Source: Euwallacea fornicatus (Eukaryota; Arthropoda; Insecta; Coleoptera; Curculionidae). From it: DNA of 64,000 nt. The stretch spans positions 270,340 through 334,339 of the forward strand of contig NW_027096060.1 of assembly GCF_040115645.1 (NCBI RefSeq), in the 5' to 3' direction. The notes below the pieces were generated by a model. The model was given only the letters and a program-made list of their open reading frames with translations. It did no database searches and was not told the origin of the DNA. Shown here piece after piece: positions 38,236 through 50,963 of the stretch (within the stretch, counting starts at the first letter, position 1; each line of letters starts with the position of its first letter). The position numbers and the translations under genes are program-made.

Positions 38236-41200
38236 TCAGCTCGACGAGATCTTTAAGATGATGCGAAACATCATGGTTCTATCTTGTTGAGTTTCCAAGA
38301 AAAATAGTACTTCATGTGCTGAATCATGCAACTTGTGTGACTTTACACACTTTGAAAATTGATAACTTCGGCAAATCAACTCCAAATTTCTTAGCCAAAG
38401 ACTCAAATTAATCAGCACGACGAGAACTTTAAGATGATGGAAAACATCATGGTTCTGTCTTGTTGAGTTTCCAACAAAAATAGTACTTTATGTGCTGAAA
38501 CACTCAACTTATGTGACTTTACACACTTTGAAAATTGATAACTTCGGCAAATCAACTCCAAATTTCTTAGCCAAAGACTCAAATTAATCAGCTCGACGAG
38601 ATCTTTAAGATGATGGAAAACATCATGGTTCTATCTTGTTGAGTTTCCAAGAAAAATAGTACTTCATGTGCTGAATCATGCAACTTGTGTGACTTTACAC
38701 ACTTTGAAAATTGATAACTTCGGCAAATCAACTCCAAATTTCTTAGCCAAAGACTCAAATTAATCAGCTCGACGAGATCTTTAAGATGATGGAAACATCA
38801 TGGTTCTATCTTGTTGAGTTTCCAAGAAAAATAGTACTTTATGTGCTGAAACACTCAACTTGTGTGACTTTACACACTTTGAAAATTGATAACTTCGGCA
38901 AATCAACTCCAAATTTCTTAGCCAAAGACTCAAATTAATCAGCTCGACGAGATCTTTAAGATGATGCAAAACATCATGATTCTATCTTGTTGAGTTTCCA
39001 AGAAATATAGTACTTTATGTGCTGAAACACTCAACTTATGTTACTTTACACACTTTGAAGTTCGATAACTTCGGCAAATCAACTCCAAATTTCTTAGCCA
39101 AAGACTCAAATTAATCAGCTCGACGAGATCTTTAAGATGATGCAAAACATTATGGTTCTATCTTGTTGAGTTTCCAAGACAAATAGTACTTCATGTGCTG
39201 AATCATGCAACTTGTGTGCCTTTACACATTTTGAAAATTGATAACTTCGGCAAATCAACTCCAAATTTCTTAGCCAAACACTCAAATTAATCAGCTCGAC
39301 GAGATCTTTAAGATGATGGAAATATCATGGTTCTATCTTGGTGAGTTTCCATGAAAAATAGTACTTTATGTGTTGAAACACTCAACTTATGTGACTTTAC
39401 ACACTTTGAAGTTCGATAACTTCGGCAAATCAACTCCAAATTTCTTAGCCAAAGACTCAAATTAATCAGCTCGACGAGATCTTTAAGATGATGCGAAACA
39501 TCATGGTTCTATCTTGTTGAGTTTCCAAGAAAAATAGTACTTCATGTGCTGAATAATGCAACTTGTGTGACGTTACACACTTTGAAAATAGATAACTTCG
39601 GCAAATCAACTCCAAATTTCTTAGCCAAAGACTCAAATTAATCAGCTCGACGAGATCTTTAAGATGATGGAAAACATCATGGTTCTATCTTGTTGAGTTT
39701 CCAAGAAAAATAGTACTTCATGTGCTGAATCATGCAACTTGTGTGACTTTACACACTTTGAAAATTGATAACTTCGGCAAATCAACTCCAAATTTCTTAG
39801 CCAAAGACTCAAATTAATCAGCTCGACGAGATCTTTAAGATGATGCAAAACATCATGATTCTATCTTGTTGAGTTTCCAAGAAAAATAGTACTTCATGTG
39901 CTGAATCATGCAACTTGTGTGACTTTACACACTTTGAAAATTGATAACTTCGGCAAATCAACTCCAAATTTCTTTGCCAAAGACTCAAATTAATCAGCTC
40001 GACGAGATCTTTAAGATGATGGAAAACATCATGGTTCTGTCTTGTTGAGTTTCCAAGAAAAATAGTACTTCATGTGCTGAATCATGCAACTTGTGTGACT
40101 TTACACACTTTGAAAATTGATAACTTCGGCAAATCAACTCCAAATTTCTTAGCCAAAGACTCAAATTAATCAGCTCGACGAGATCTTTAAGATGATGCAA
40201 AACATCATGATTCTATCTTGTTGAGTTTCCAAGAAAAATAGTACTTCATGTGCTGAATCATGCAACTTGTGTGACTTTACACACTTTGAAAATTGATAAC
40301 TTCGGCAAATCAACTCCAAATTTCTTTGCCAAAGACTCAAATTAATCAGCTCGACGAGATCTTTAAGATGATGGAAAACATCATGGCTCTATCTTGTTGA
40401 GTTTTCAAGAAAAATAGTACTTCATGTGCTAAATCATGCAACTTGTGTGACTTTACAGACTTTGAAAATTGATAACTTCGGCAAATCAACTCCAAATTTC
40501 TTAGCCAAAGACTCAAATTAATCAGCTCGACGAGATCTTTAAGATGATGCAAAACATCATGATTCTATCTTGTTGAGTTTCCAAGAAAAATAGTACTTCA
40601 TGTGCTGAATCATGCAACTTGTGTGACTTTACACACTTTGAAAATTGATAACTTCGGCAAATCAACTCCAAATTTCTTAGCCAAAGACTCAAATTAATCA
40701 GCTCGACGAGATCTTTAAGATGATGCAAAACATCATGATTCTATCTTGTTGAGTTTCCAAGAAAAATAGTACTTCATGTGCTGAATCATGCAACTTGTGT
40801 GACTTTACACACTTTGAAAATTGATAACTTCGGCAAATCAACTCCAAATTTCTTAGCCAAAGACTCAAATTAATCAGCTCGACGAGATCTTTAAGATGAT
40901 GCAAAACATCATGATTCTATCTTGTTGAGTTTCCAAGAAAAATAGTACTTCATGTGCTGAATCATGCAACTTGTGTGACTTTACACACTTTGAAAATTGA
41001 TAACTTCGGCAAATCAACTCCAAATTTCTTAGCCAAAGACTCAAATTAATCAGCTCGACGAGATCTTTAAGATGATGCAAAACATCATGGTTCTATCTTG
41101 TTGAGTTTCCATGAAAAATAGTACTTTATGTGCTGAAACACTCAACTTATGTGACTTTACACACTTTGAAGTTCGATAACTTCGGCAAATCAACTCCAAA

Positions 41201-41401
41201 TTTCTTAGCCAAAGACTCAAATTAATCAGCTCGACGAGATCTTTAAGATGATGCGAAACATCATGGTTCTATCTTGTTGAGTTTCCAAGAAAAATAGTAC
41301 TTCATGTGCTGAATCATGCAACTTGTGTGACTTTACACACTTTGAAAATTGATAACTTCGGCAAATCAACTCCAAATTTCTTAGCCAAAGACTCAAATTA
41401 A
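38236..41401 (+). repeat. Block II unit with block I interior (18 monomers)
   Basis: Starts and ends like other block II units, but its interior switches to block I material: a fused GCAAAACATTATGG/CAAGACAAAT monomer (39138), TGTGCCTTT, GGAAATATC, the GAATAATG/GTGACGTTAC monomer (39551), then a run of GCAAAACATCATGATTC monomers. A private unit near 40380-40470 has GGCTCTATC, GCTAAATC and TTACAGAC. The total length is again 3,166 bp, but the content differs from units 3 and 5, so the equal length is a coincidence of recombination. Confidence 0.72.
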
Positions 41402-44400
41402 TCAGCTCGACGAGATCTTTAAGATGATGCGAAACATCATGGTTCTATCTTGTTGAGTTTCCAAGAAAAATAGTACTTCATGTGCTGAATCATGCAACTT
41501 GTGTGACTTTACACACTTTGAAAATTGATAACTTCGGCAAATCAACTCCAAATTTCTTAGCCAAAGACTCAAATTAATCAGCACGACGAGAACTTTAAGA
41601 TGATGGAAAACATCATGGTTCTGTCTTGTTGAGTTTCCAACAAAAATAGTACTTTATGTGCTGAAACACTCAACTTATGTGACTTTACACACTTTGAAAA
41701 TTGATAACTTCGGCAAATCAACTCCAAATTTCTTAGCCAAAGACTCAAATTAATCAGCTCGACGAGATCTTTAAGATGATGGAAAACATCATGGTTCTAT
41801 CTTGTTGAGTTTCCAAGAAAAATAGTACTTCATGTGCTGAATCATGCAACTTGTGTGACTTTACACACTTTGAAAATTGATAACTTCGGCAAATCAACTC
41901 CAAATTTCTTAGCCAAAGACTCAAATTAATCAGCTCGACGAGATCTTTAAGATGATGGAAACATCATGGTTCTATCTTGTTGAGTTTCCAAGAAAAATAG
42001 TACTTTATGTGCTGAAACACTCAACTTGTGTGACTTTACACACTTTGAAAATTGATAACTTCGGCAAATCAACTCCAAATTTCTTAGCCAAAGACTCAAA
42101 TTAATCAGCTCGACGAGATCTTTAAGATGATGCAAAACATCATGATTCTATCTTGTTGAGTTTCCAAGAAATATAGTACTTTATGTGCTGAAACACTCAA
42201 CTTATGTTACTTTACACACTTTGAAGTTCGATAACTTCGGCAAATCAACTCCAAATTTCTTAGCCAAAGACTCAAATTAATCAGCTCGACGAGATCTTTA
42301 AGATGATGCAAAACATCATGGTTCTATCTTGTTGAGTTTCCATGAAAAATAGTACTTTATGTGCTGAAACACTCAACTTATGTGACTTTACACACTTTGA
42401 AGTTCGATAACTTCGGCAAATCAACTCCAAATTTGTTAGCCAAAGACTCAAATTAATCAGCTCGACGAGATCTTTAAGATGATGGAAAACATCATGGTTC
42501 TATCTTGTTGAGTTTCCAAGAAAAATAGTACTTTATGTGCTGAAACACTCAACTTATGTGACTTTACACACTTTGAAAATTGATAACTTCGGCAAATCAA
42601 CTCCAAATTTCTTAGCCAAAGACTCAAATTAATCAGCTCGACGAGATCTTTAAGATGATGCAAAACATCATGGTTCTATCTTGTTGAGTTTCCAAGAAAA
42701 ATAGTACTTTATGTGCTGAATCATGCAACTTGTGAGACGTTACACACTTTGAAAATAGATAACTTCGGCAAATCAACTCCAAATTTCTTAGCCAAAGACT
42801 CAAATTAATCAGCTCGACGAGATCTTTAAGATGATGCGAAACATCATGGTTCTATCTTGTTGAGTTTCCAAGAAAAATAGTACTTCATTTGCTGAATCAT
42901 GCAATTTGTATGACTTTACACACTTTGAAAATTGATAACTTCGGCAAATCAACTCCAAATTTGTTTGCCAAAGACTCAAATTAATCAGCTCGACGAGATC
43001 TTTAAGATGATGCAAAACATCAGTATTCTATCTTGTTGAGTTTCCAAGAAAAATAGTACTTCATGTGCTGAATCATACAACTTGTGTGATTTTACACATT
43101 TTGAAAATTGATAACTTCGGCAAATCAACTCCAAATTTGTTAGCCAAAGACTCAAATTAATCAGCTCGACGAGATCTTTAAGATAATGCAAAACATCAGT
43201 ATTCTATCTTGTTGAGTTTCCAAGAAAAATAGTACTTCATGTGTTGAATCATGCAACTTGTGTGATTTTACACATTTTGAAAATTGATAACTTCGGCAAA
43301 TCAACTCCAAATTTGTTAGCCAAAGACTCAAATTAATCAGCTCGACGAGATCTTTAAGATGATGCAAAACATCATGGTTCTATCTTGTTGAGTTTCCATG
43401 AAAAATAGTACTTTATGTGCTGAAACACTCAACTTATGTGACTTTACACACTTTGAAGTTCGATAACTTCGGCAAATCAACTCCAAATTTGTTAGCCAAA
43501 GACTCAAATTAATCAGCTCGACGAGATCTTTAAGATGATGGAAAACATCATGGTTCTATCTTGTTGAGTTTCCAAGAAAAATAGTACTTTATGTGCTGAA
43601 ACACTCAACTTATGTGACTTTACACACTTTGAAAATTGATAACTTCGGCAAATCAACTCCAAATTTCTTAGCCAAAGACTCAAATTAATCAGCTCGACGA
43701 GATCTTTAAGATGATGCAAAACATCATGGTTCTATCTTGTTGAGTTTCCAAGAAAAATAGTACTTCATGTGCTGAATCATGCAACTTGTGTGACGTTACA
43801 CACTTTGAAAATAGATAACTTCGGCAAGTCAACTCCAAATTTCTTAGCCAAAGACTCAAATTAATCAGCTCGACGAGATCTTTAAGATAATGCAAAACAT
43901 CAGTATTCTATCTTGTTGAGTTTCCAAGAAAAATAGTACTTCATGTGTTGAATCATGCAACTTGTGTGATTTTACACATTTTGAAAATTGATAACTTCGG
44001 CAAATCAACTCCAAATTTGTTAGCCAAAGACTCAAATTAATCAGCTCGACGAGATCTTTAAGATGATGCAAAACATCATGGTTCTATCTTGTTGAGTTTC
44101 CATGAAAAATAGTACTTTATGTGCTGAAACACTCAACTTATGTGACTTTACACACTTTGAAGTTCGATAACTTCGGCAAATCAACTCCAAATTTGTTAGC
44201 CAAAGACTCAAATTAATCAGCTCGACGAGATCTTTAAGATGATGCAAAACATCATGGTTCTATCTTGTTGAGTTTCCATGAAAAATAGTACTTTATGTGC
44301 TGAAACACTCAACTTATGTGACTTTACACACTTTGAAGTTCGATAACTTCGGCAAATCAACTCCAAATTTGTTAGCCAAAGACTCAAATTAATCAGCTCG

Positions 44401-45510
44401 ACGAGATCTTTAAGATGATGGAAAACATCATGGTTCTATCTTGTTGAGTTTCCAAGAAAAATAGTACTTTATGTGCTGAAACACTCAACTTATGTGACTT
44501 TACACACTTTGAAAATTGATAACTTCGGCAAATCAACTCCAAATTTCTTAGCCAAAGACTCAAATTAATCAGCTCGACGAGATCTTTAAGATGATGCAAA
44601 ACATCATGGTTCTATCTTGTTGAGTTTCCAAGAAAAATAGTACTTCATGTGCTGAATCATGCAACTTGTGTGACGTTACACACTTTGAAAATAGATAACT
44701 TCGGCAAATCAACTCCAAATTTCTTAGCCAAAGACTCAAATTAATCAGCTCGACGAGATCTTTAAGATGATGCGAAACATCATGGTTCTATCTTGTTGAG
44801 TTTCCAAGAAAAATAGTACTTCATGTGCTGAATCATGCAACTTGTGTGACTTTACACACTTTGAAAATAGATAACTTCGGCAAATCAACTCCAAATTTCT
44901 TAGCCAACGACTCAAATTAATCAGCTCGACGAGATCTTTAAGATGATGCGAAACATCATGGTTCTATCTTGTTGAGTTTCCAAGAAAAATAGTACTTCAT
45001 GTGCTGAATCATGCAATTTGTATGACTTTACACACTTTGAAAATAGATAACTTCGGCAAATCAACTCCAAATTTCTTAGCCAACGACTCAAATTAATCAG
45101 CTCGACGAGATCTTTAAGATGATGCGAAACATCATGGTTCTATCTTGTTGAGTTTCCAAGAAAAATAGTACTTCATGTGCTGAATCATGCAACTTGTGTG
45201 ACTTTACACACTTTGAAAATTGATAACTTCGGCAAATCAACTCCAAATTTCTTAGCCAAAGACTCAAATTAATCAGCTCGACGAGATCTTTAAGATGATG
45301 GAAAACATCATGGTTCTATCTTGTTGAGTTTCCAAGAAAAATAGTACTTCATGTGCTGAATCATGCAACTTGTGTGACTTTACACACTTTGAAAATTGAT
45401 AACTTCGGCAAATCAACTCCAAATTTCTTAGCCAAAGACTCAAATTAATCAGCTCGACGAGATCTTTAAGATGATGGAAACATCATGGTTCTATCTTGTT
45501 GAGTTTCCAA

Positions 45511-48500
45511 GCAAAATAGTACTTTATGTGCTGAAACACTCAACTTGTGTGACTTTACACACTTTGAAAATTGATAACTTCGGCAAATCAACTCCAAATT
45601 TCTTAGCCAAAGACTCAAATTAATCAGCTCGACGAGATCTTTAAGATGATGCAAAACATCATGGTTCTATCTTGTTGAGTTTCCATGAAAAATAGTACTT
45701 TATGTGCTGAAACACTCAACTTATGTGACTTTACACACTTTGAAGTTCGATAACTTCGGCAAATCAACTCCAAATTTGTTAGCCAAAGACTCAAATTAAT
45801 CAGCTCGACGAGATCTTTAAGATGATGGAAAACATCATGGTTCTATCTTGTTGAGTTTCCAAGAAAAATAGTACTTTATGTGCTGAAACACTCAACTTAT
45901 GTGACTTTACACACTTTGAAAATTGATAACTTCGGCAAATCAACTCCAAATTTCTTAGCCAAAGACTCAAATTAATCAGCTCGACGAGATCTTTAAGATG
46001 ATGCAAAACATCATGGTTCTATCTTGTTGAGTTTCCAAGAAAAATAGTACTTCATGTGCTGAATCATGCAACTTGTGAGACGTTACACACTTTGAAAATA
46101 GATAACTTCGGCAAATCAACTCCAAATTTCTTAGCCAAAGACTCAAATTAATCAGCTCGACGAGATCTTTAAGATGATGCGAAACATCATGGTTCTATCT
46201 TGTTGAGTTTCCAAGAAAAATAGTACTTCATGTGCTGAATCATGCAATTTGTATGACTTTACACACTTTGAAAATTGATAACTTCGGCAAATCAACTCCA
46301 AATTTGTTTGCCAAAGACTCAAATTAATCAGCTCGACGAGATCTTTAAGATGATGCAAAACATCAGTATTCTATCTTGTTGAGTTTCCAAGAAAAATAGT
46401 ACTTCATGTGCTGAATCATACAACTTGTGTGATTTTACACATTTTGAAAATTGATAACTTCGGCAAATCAACTCCAAATTTGTTAGCCAAAGACTCAAAT
46501 TAATCAGCTCGACGAGATCTTTAAGATAATGCAAAACATCAGTATTCTATCTTGTTGAGTTTCCAAGAAAAATAGTACTTCATGTGTTGAATCATGCAAC
46601 TTGTGTGATTTTACACATTTTGAAAATTGATAACTTCGGCAAATCAACTCCAAATTTGTTAGCCAAAGACTCAAATTAATCAGCTCGACGAGATCTTTAA
46701 GATGATGCAAAACATCATGGTTCTATCTTGTTGAGTTTCCATGAAAAATAGTACTTTATGTGCTGAAACACTCAACTTATGTGACTTTACACACTTTGAA
46801 GTTCGATAACTTCGGCAAATCAACTCCAAATTTCTTAGCCAACGACTCAAATTAATCAGCTCGACGAGATCTTTAAGATGATGGAAAACATCATGGTTCT
46901 ATCTTGTTGAGTTTCCAAGAAAAATAGTACTTTATGTGCTGAAACACTCAACTTATGTGACTTTACACACTTTGAAAATTGATAACTTCGGCAAATCAAC
47001 TCCAAATTTCTTAGCCAAAGACTCAAATTAATCAGCTCGACGAGATCTTTAAGATGATGCAAAACATCATGATTCTATCTTGTTGAGTTTCCAAGAAAAA
47101 TAGTACTTCATGTGCTGAATCATGCAATTTGTATGACTTTACACACTTTGAAAATAGATAACTTCGGCAAATCAACTCCAAATTTCTTAGCCAACGACTC
47201 AAATTAATCAGCTCGACGAGATCTTTAAGATGATGCGAAACTTCATGGTTCTATCTTGTTGAGTTTCCAAGAAAAATAGTACTTCATGTGCTGAATCATG
47301 CAACTTGTGTGACGTTACACACTTTGAAAATAGATAACTTCGGCAAATCAACTCCAAATTTCTTAGCCAAAGACTCAAATTAATCAGCTCGACGAGATCT
47401 TTAAGATGATGCAAAACATCATGATTCTATCTTGTTGAGTTTCCAAGAAAAATAGTACTTCATGTGCTGAATCATGCAATTTGTATGACTTTACACACTT
47501 TGAAAATAGATAACTTCGGCAAATCAACTCCAAATTTGTTAGCCAAAGACTCAAATTAATCAGCTCGACGAGATCTTTAAGATGATGGAAAACATCATGG
47601 TTCTATCTTGTTGAGTTTCCAAGAAAAATAGTACTTTATATGCTGAAACACTCAACTTATGTGACTTTACACACTTTGAAAATTGATAACTTCGGCAAAT
47701 CAACTCCAAATTTCTTAGCCAAAGACTCAAATTAATCAGCTCGACGAGATCTTTAAGATGATGCAAAACATCATGGTTCTATCTTGTTGAGTTTCCAAGA
47801 AAAATAGTACTTCATGTGCTGAATCATGCAACTTGTGAGACGTTACACACTTTGAAAATAGATAACTTCGGCAAATCAACTCCAAATTTCTTAGCCAAAG
47901 ACTCAAATTAATCAGCTCGACGAGATCTTTAAGATGATGCAAAACATCATGGTTCTATCTTGTTGAGTTTCCAAGAAAAATAGTACTTTATGTGCTGAAA
48001 CACTCAACTTGTGTGACTTTACACACTTTGAAAATTGATAACTTCGGCAAATCAACTCCAAATTTCTTAGCCAAAGACTCAAATTAATCAGCTCGACGAG
48101 ATCTTTAAGATGATGGAAACATCATGGTTCTATCTTGTTGAGTTTCCAAGCAAAATAGTACTTTATGTGCTGAAACACTCAACTTGTGTGACTTTACACA
48201 CTTTGAAAATTGATAACTTCGGCAAATCAACTCCAAATTTCTTAGCCAAAGACTCAAATTAATCAGCTCGACGAGATCTTTAAGATGATGGAAAACATCA
48301 TGGTTCTATCTTGTTGAGTTTCCAAGAAAAATAGTACTTCATGTGCTGAATCATGCAACTTGTGTGACTTTACACACTTTGAAAATTGATAACTTCGGCA
48401 AATCAACTCCAAATTTCTTAGCCAAAGACTCAAATTAATCAGCTCGACGAGATCTTTAAGATGATGGAAACATCATGGTTCTATCTTGTTGAGTTTCCAA
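45511..48500 (+). repeat. Block III unit, 2,990 bp (17 monomers)
   Basis: Runs from the CAAGCAAAAT variant at 45511 to the next equivalent one at 48501. It contains an additional CAAGCAAAAT monomer at 48150 and about three more monomers (near 47.9-48.45 kb) than the following unit. The internal order GAGACGTT, TTTGTATGAC, CATACAAC, AAGATAATGC, CCAACGAC, AAACTTCATGG and TTTATATGCTG is kept in the next two units. Confidence 0.78.
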
Positions 48501-50963
48501 GCAAAATAGTACTTTATGTGCTGAAACACTCAACTTGTGTGACTTTACACACTTTGAAAATTGATAACTTCGGCAAATCAACTCCAAATTTCTTAGCCAA
48601 AGACTCAAATTAATCAGCTCGACGAGATCTTTAAGATGATGCAAAACATCATGGTTCTATCTTGTTGAGTTTCCATGAAAAATAGTACTTTATGTGCTGA
48701 AACACTCAACTTATGTGACTTTACACACTTTGAAGTTCGATAACTTCGGCAAATCAACTCCAAATTTGTTAGCCAAAGACTCAAATTAATCAGCTCGACG
48801 AGATCTTTAAGATGATGGAAAACATCATGGTTCTATCTTGTTGAGTTTCCAAGAAAAATAGTACTTTATGTGCTGAAACACTCAACTTATGTGACTTTAC
48901 ACACTTTGAAAATTGATAACTTCGGCAAATCAACTCCAAATTTCTTAGCCAAAGACTCAAATTAATCAGCTCGACGAGATCTTTAAGATGATGCAAAACA
49001 TCATGGTTCTATCTTGTTGAGTTTCCAAGAAAAATAGTACTTCATGTGCTGAATCATGCAACTTGTGAGACGTTACACACTTTGAAAATAGATAACTTCG
49101 GCAAATCAACTCCAAATTTCTTAGCCAAAGACTCAAATTAATCAGCTCGACGAGATCTTTAAGATGATGCGAAACATCATGGTTCTATCTTGTTGAGTTT
49201 CCAAGAAAAATAGTACTTCATGTGCTGAATCATGCAATTTGTATGACTTTACACACTTTGAAAATTGATAACTTCGGCAAATCAACTCCAAATTTGTTTG
49301 CCAAAGACTCAAATTAATCAGCTCGACGAGATCTTTAAGATGATGCAAAACATCAGTATTCTATCTTGTTGAGTTTCCAAGAAAAATAGTACTTCATGTG
49401 CTGAATCATACAACTTGTGTGATTTTACACATTTTGAAAATTGATAACTTCGGCAAATCAACTCCAAATTTGTTAGCCAAAGACTCAAATTAATCAGCTC
49501 GACGAGATCTTTAAGATAATGCAAAACATCAGTATTCTATCTTGTTGAGTTTCCAAGAAAAATAGTACTTCATGTGTTGAATCATGCAACTTGTGTGATT
49601 TTACACATTTTGAAAATTGATAACTTCGGCAAATCAACTCCAAATTTGTTAGCCAAAGACTCAAATTAATCAGCTCGACGAGATCTTTAAGATGATGCAA
49701 AACATCATGGTTCTATCTTGTTGAGTTTCCATGAAAAATAGTACTTTATGTGCTGAAACACTCAACTTATGTGACTTTACACACTTTGAAGTTCGATAAC
49801 TTCGGCAAATCAACTCCAAATTTCTTAGCCAACGACTCAAATTAATCAGCTCGACGAGATCTTTAAGATGATGGAAAACATCATGGTTCTATCTTGTTGA
49901 GTTTCCAAGAAAAATAGTACTTTATGTGCTGAAACACTCAACTTATGTGACTTTACACACTTTGAAAATTGATAACTTCGGCAAATCAACTCCAAATTTC
50001 TTAGCCAAAGACTCAAATTAATCAGCTCGACGAGATCTTTAAGATGATGCAAAACATCATGATTCTATCTTGTTGAGTTTCCAAGAAAAATAGTACTTCA
50101 TGTGCTGAATCATGCAATTTGTATGACTTTACACACTTTGAAAATAGATAACTTCGGCAAATCAACTCCAAATTTCTTAGCCAACGACTCAAATTAATCA
50201 GCTCGACGAGATCTTTAAGATGATGCGAAACTTCATGGTTCTATCTTGTTGAGTTTCCAAGAAAAATAGTACTTCATGTGCTGAATCATGCAACTTGTGT
50301 GACGTTACACACTTTGAAAATAGATAACTTCGGCAAATCAACTCCAAATTTCTTAGCCAAAGACTCAAATTAATCAGCTCGACGAGATCTTTAAGATGAT
50401 GCAAAACATCATGATTCTATCTTGTTGAGTTTCCAAGAAAAATAGTACTTCATGTGCTGAATCATGCAATTTGTATGACTTTACACACTTTGAAAATAGA
50501 TAACTTCGGCAAATCAACTCCAAATTTGTTAGCCAAAGACTCAAATTAATCAGCTCGACGAGATCTTTAAGATGATGGAAAACATCATGGTTCTATCTTG
50601 TTGAGTTTCCAAGAAAAATAGTACTTTATATGCTGAAACACTCAACTTATGTGACTTTACACACTTTGAAAATTGATAACTTCGGCAAATCAACTCCAAA
50701 TTTCTTAGCCAAAGACTCAAATTAATCAGCTCGACGAGATCTTTAAGATGATGCAAAACATCATGGTTCTATCTTGTTGAGTTTCCAAGAAAAATAGTAC
50801 TTCATGTGCTGAATCATGCAACTTGTGTGACTTTACACACTTTGAAAATTGATAACTTCGGCAAATCAACTCCAAATTTCTTAGCCAAAGACTCAAATTA
50901 ATCAGCTCGACGAGATCTTTAAGATGATGGAAACATCATGGTTCTATCTTGTTGAGTTTCCAA
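48501..50963 (+). repeat. Block III unit, 2,463 bp (14 monomers)
   Basis: Same ordered markers as the preceding unit, including the rare AAACTTCATGG (near 50230, matching 47240 and 52690) and TTTATATGCTG (near 50627, matching 47637 and 53090). Three monomers present at the end of the preceding unit are missing, so a deletion by unequal exchange or an insertion in the other copy is implied. Confidence 0.78.

Larger units (their letters stand above)
21178..42456 (+). repeat. Block II: higher-order repeat marked by CAGCACGACGAGAACT
   Basis: A doubly mutated core (TCG to ACG and GATCT to GAACT, which removes the BglII site) appears at about 21355, 23641, 26279, 29445, 30500, 33666, 38413 and 41579. 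Intervals are 2,286, 2,638, 3,166, 1,055, 3,166, 4,747 and 3,166 bp, that is 13, 15, 18, 6, 18, 27 and 18 monomers. After each marker the same monomer series follows: a GTTCTGTC/CCAACAAAAAT unit, GGAAAAC, a short GGAAAC unit, then usually an AAGAAATATAG/GTTACTTT unit (the 29445 copy jumps straight to a CTATCTTTTT unit instead). The period is irregular because the interior has been lengthened and shortened in steps. Confidence 0.85.
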
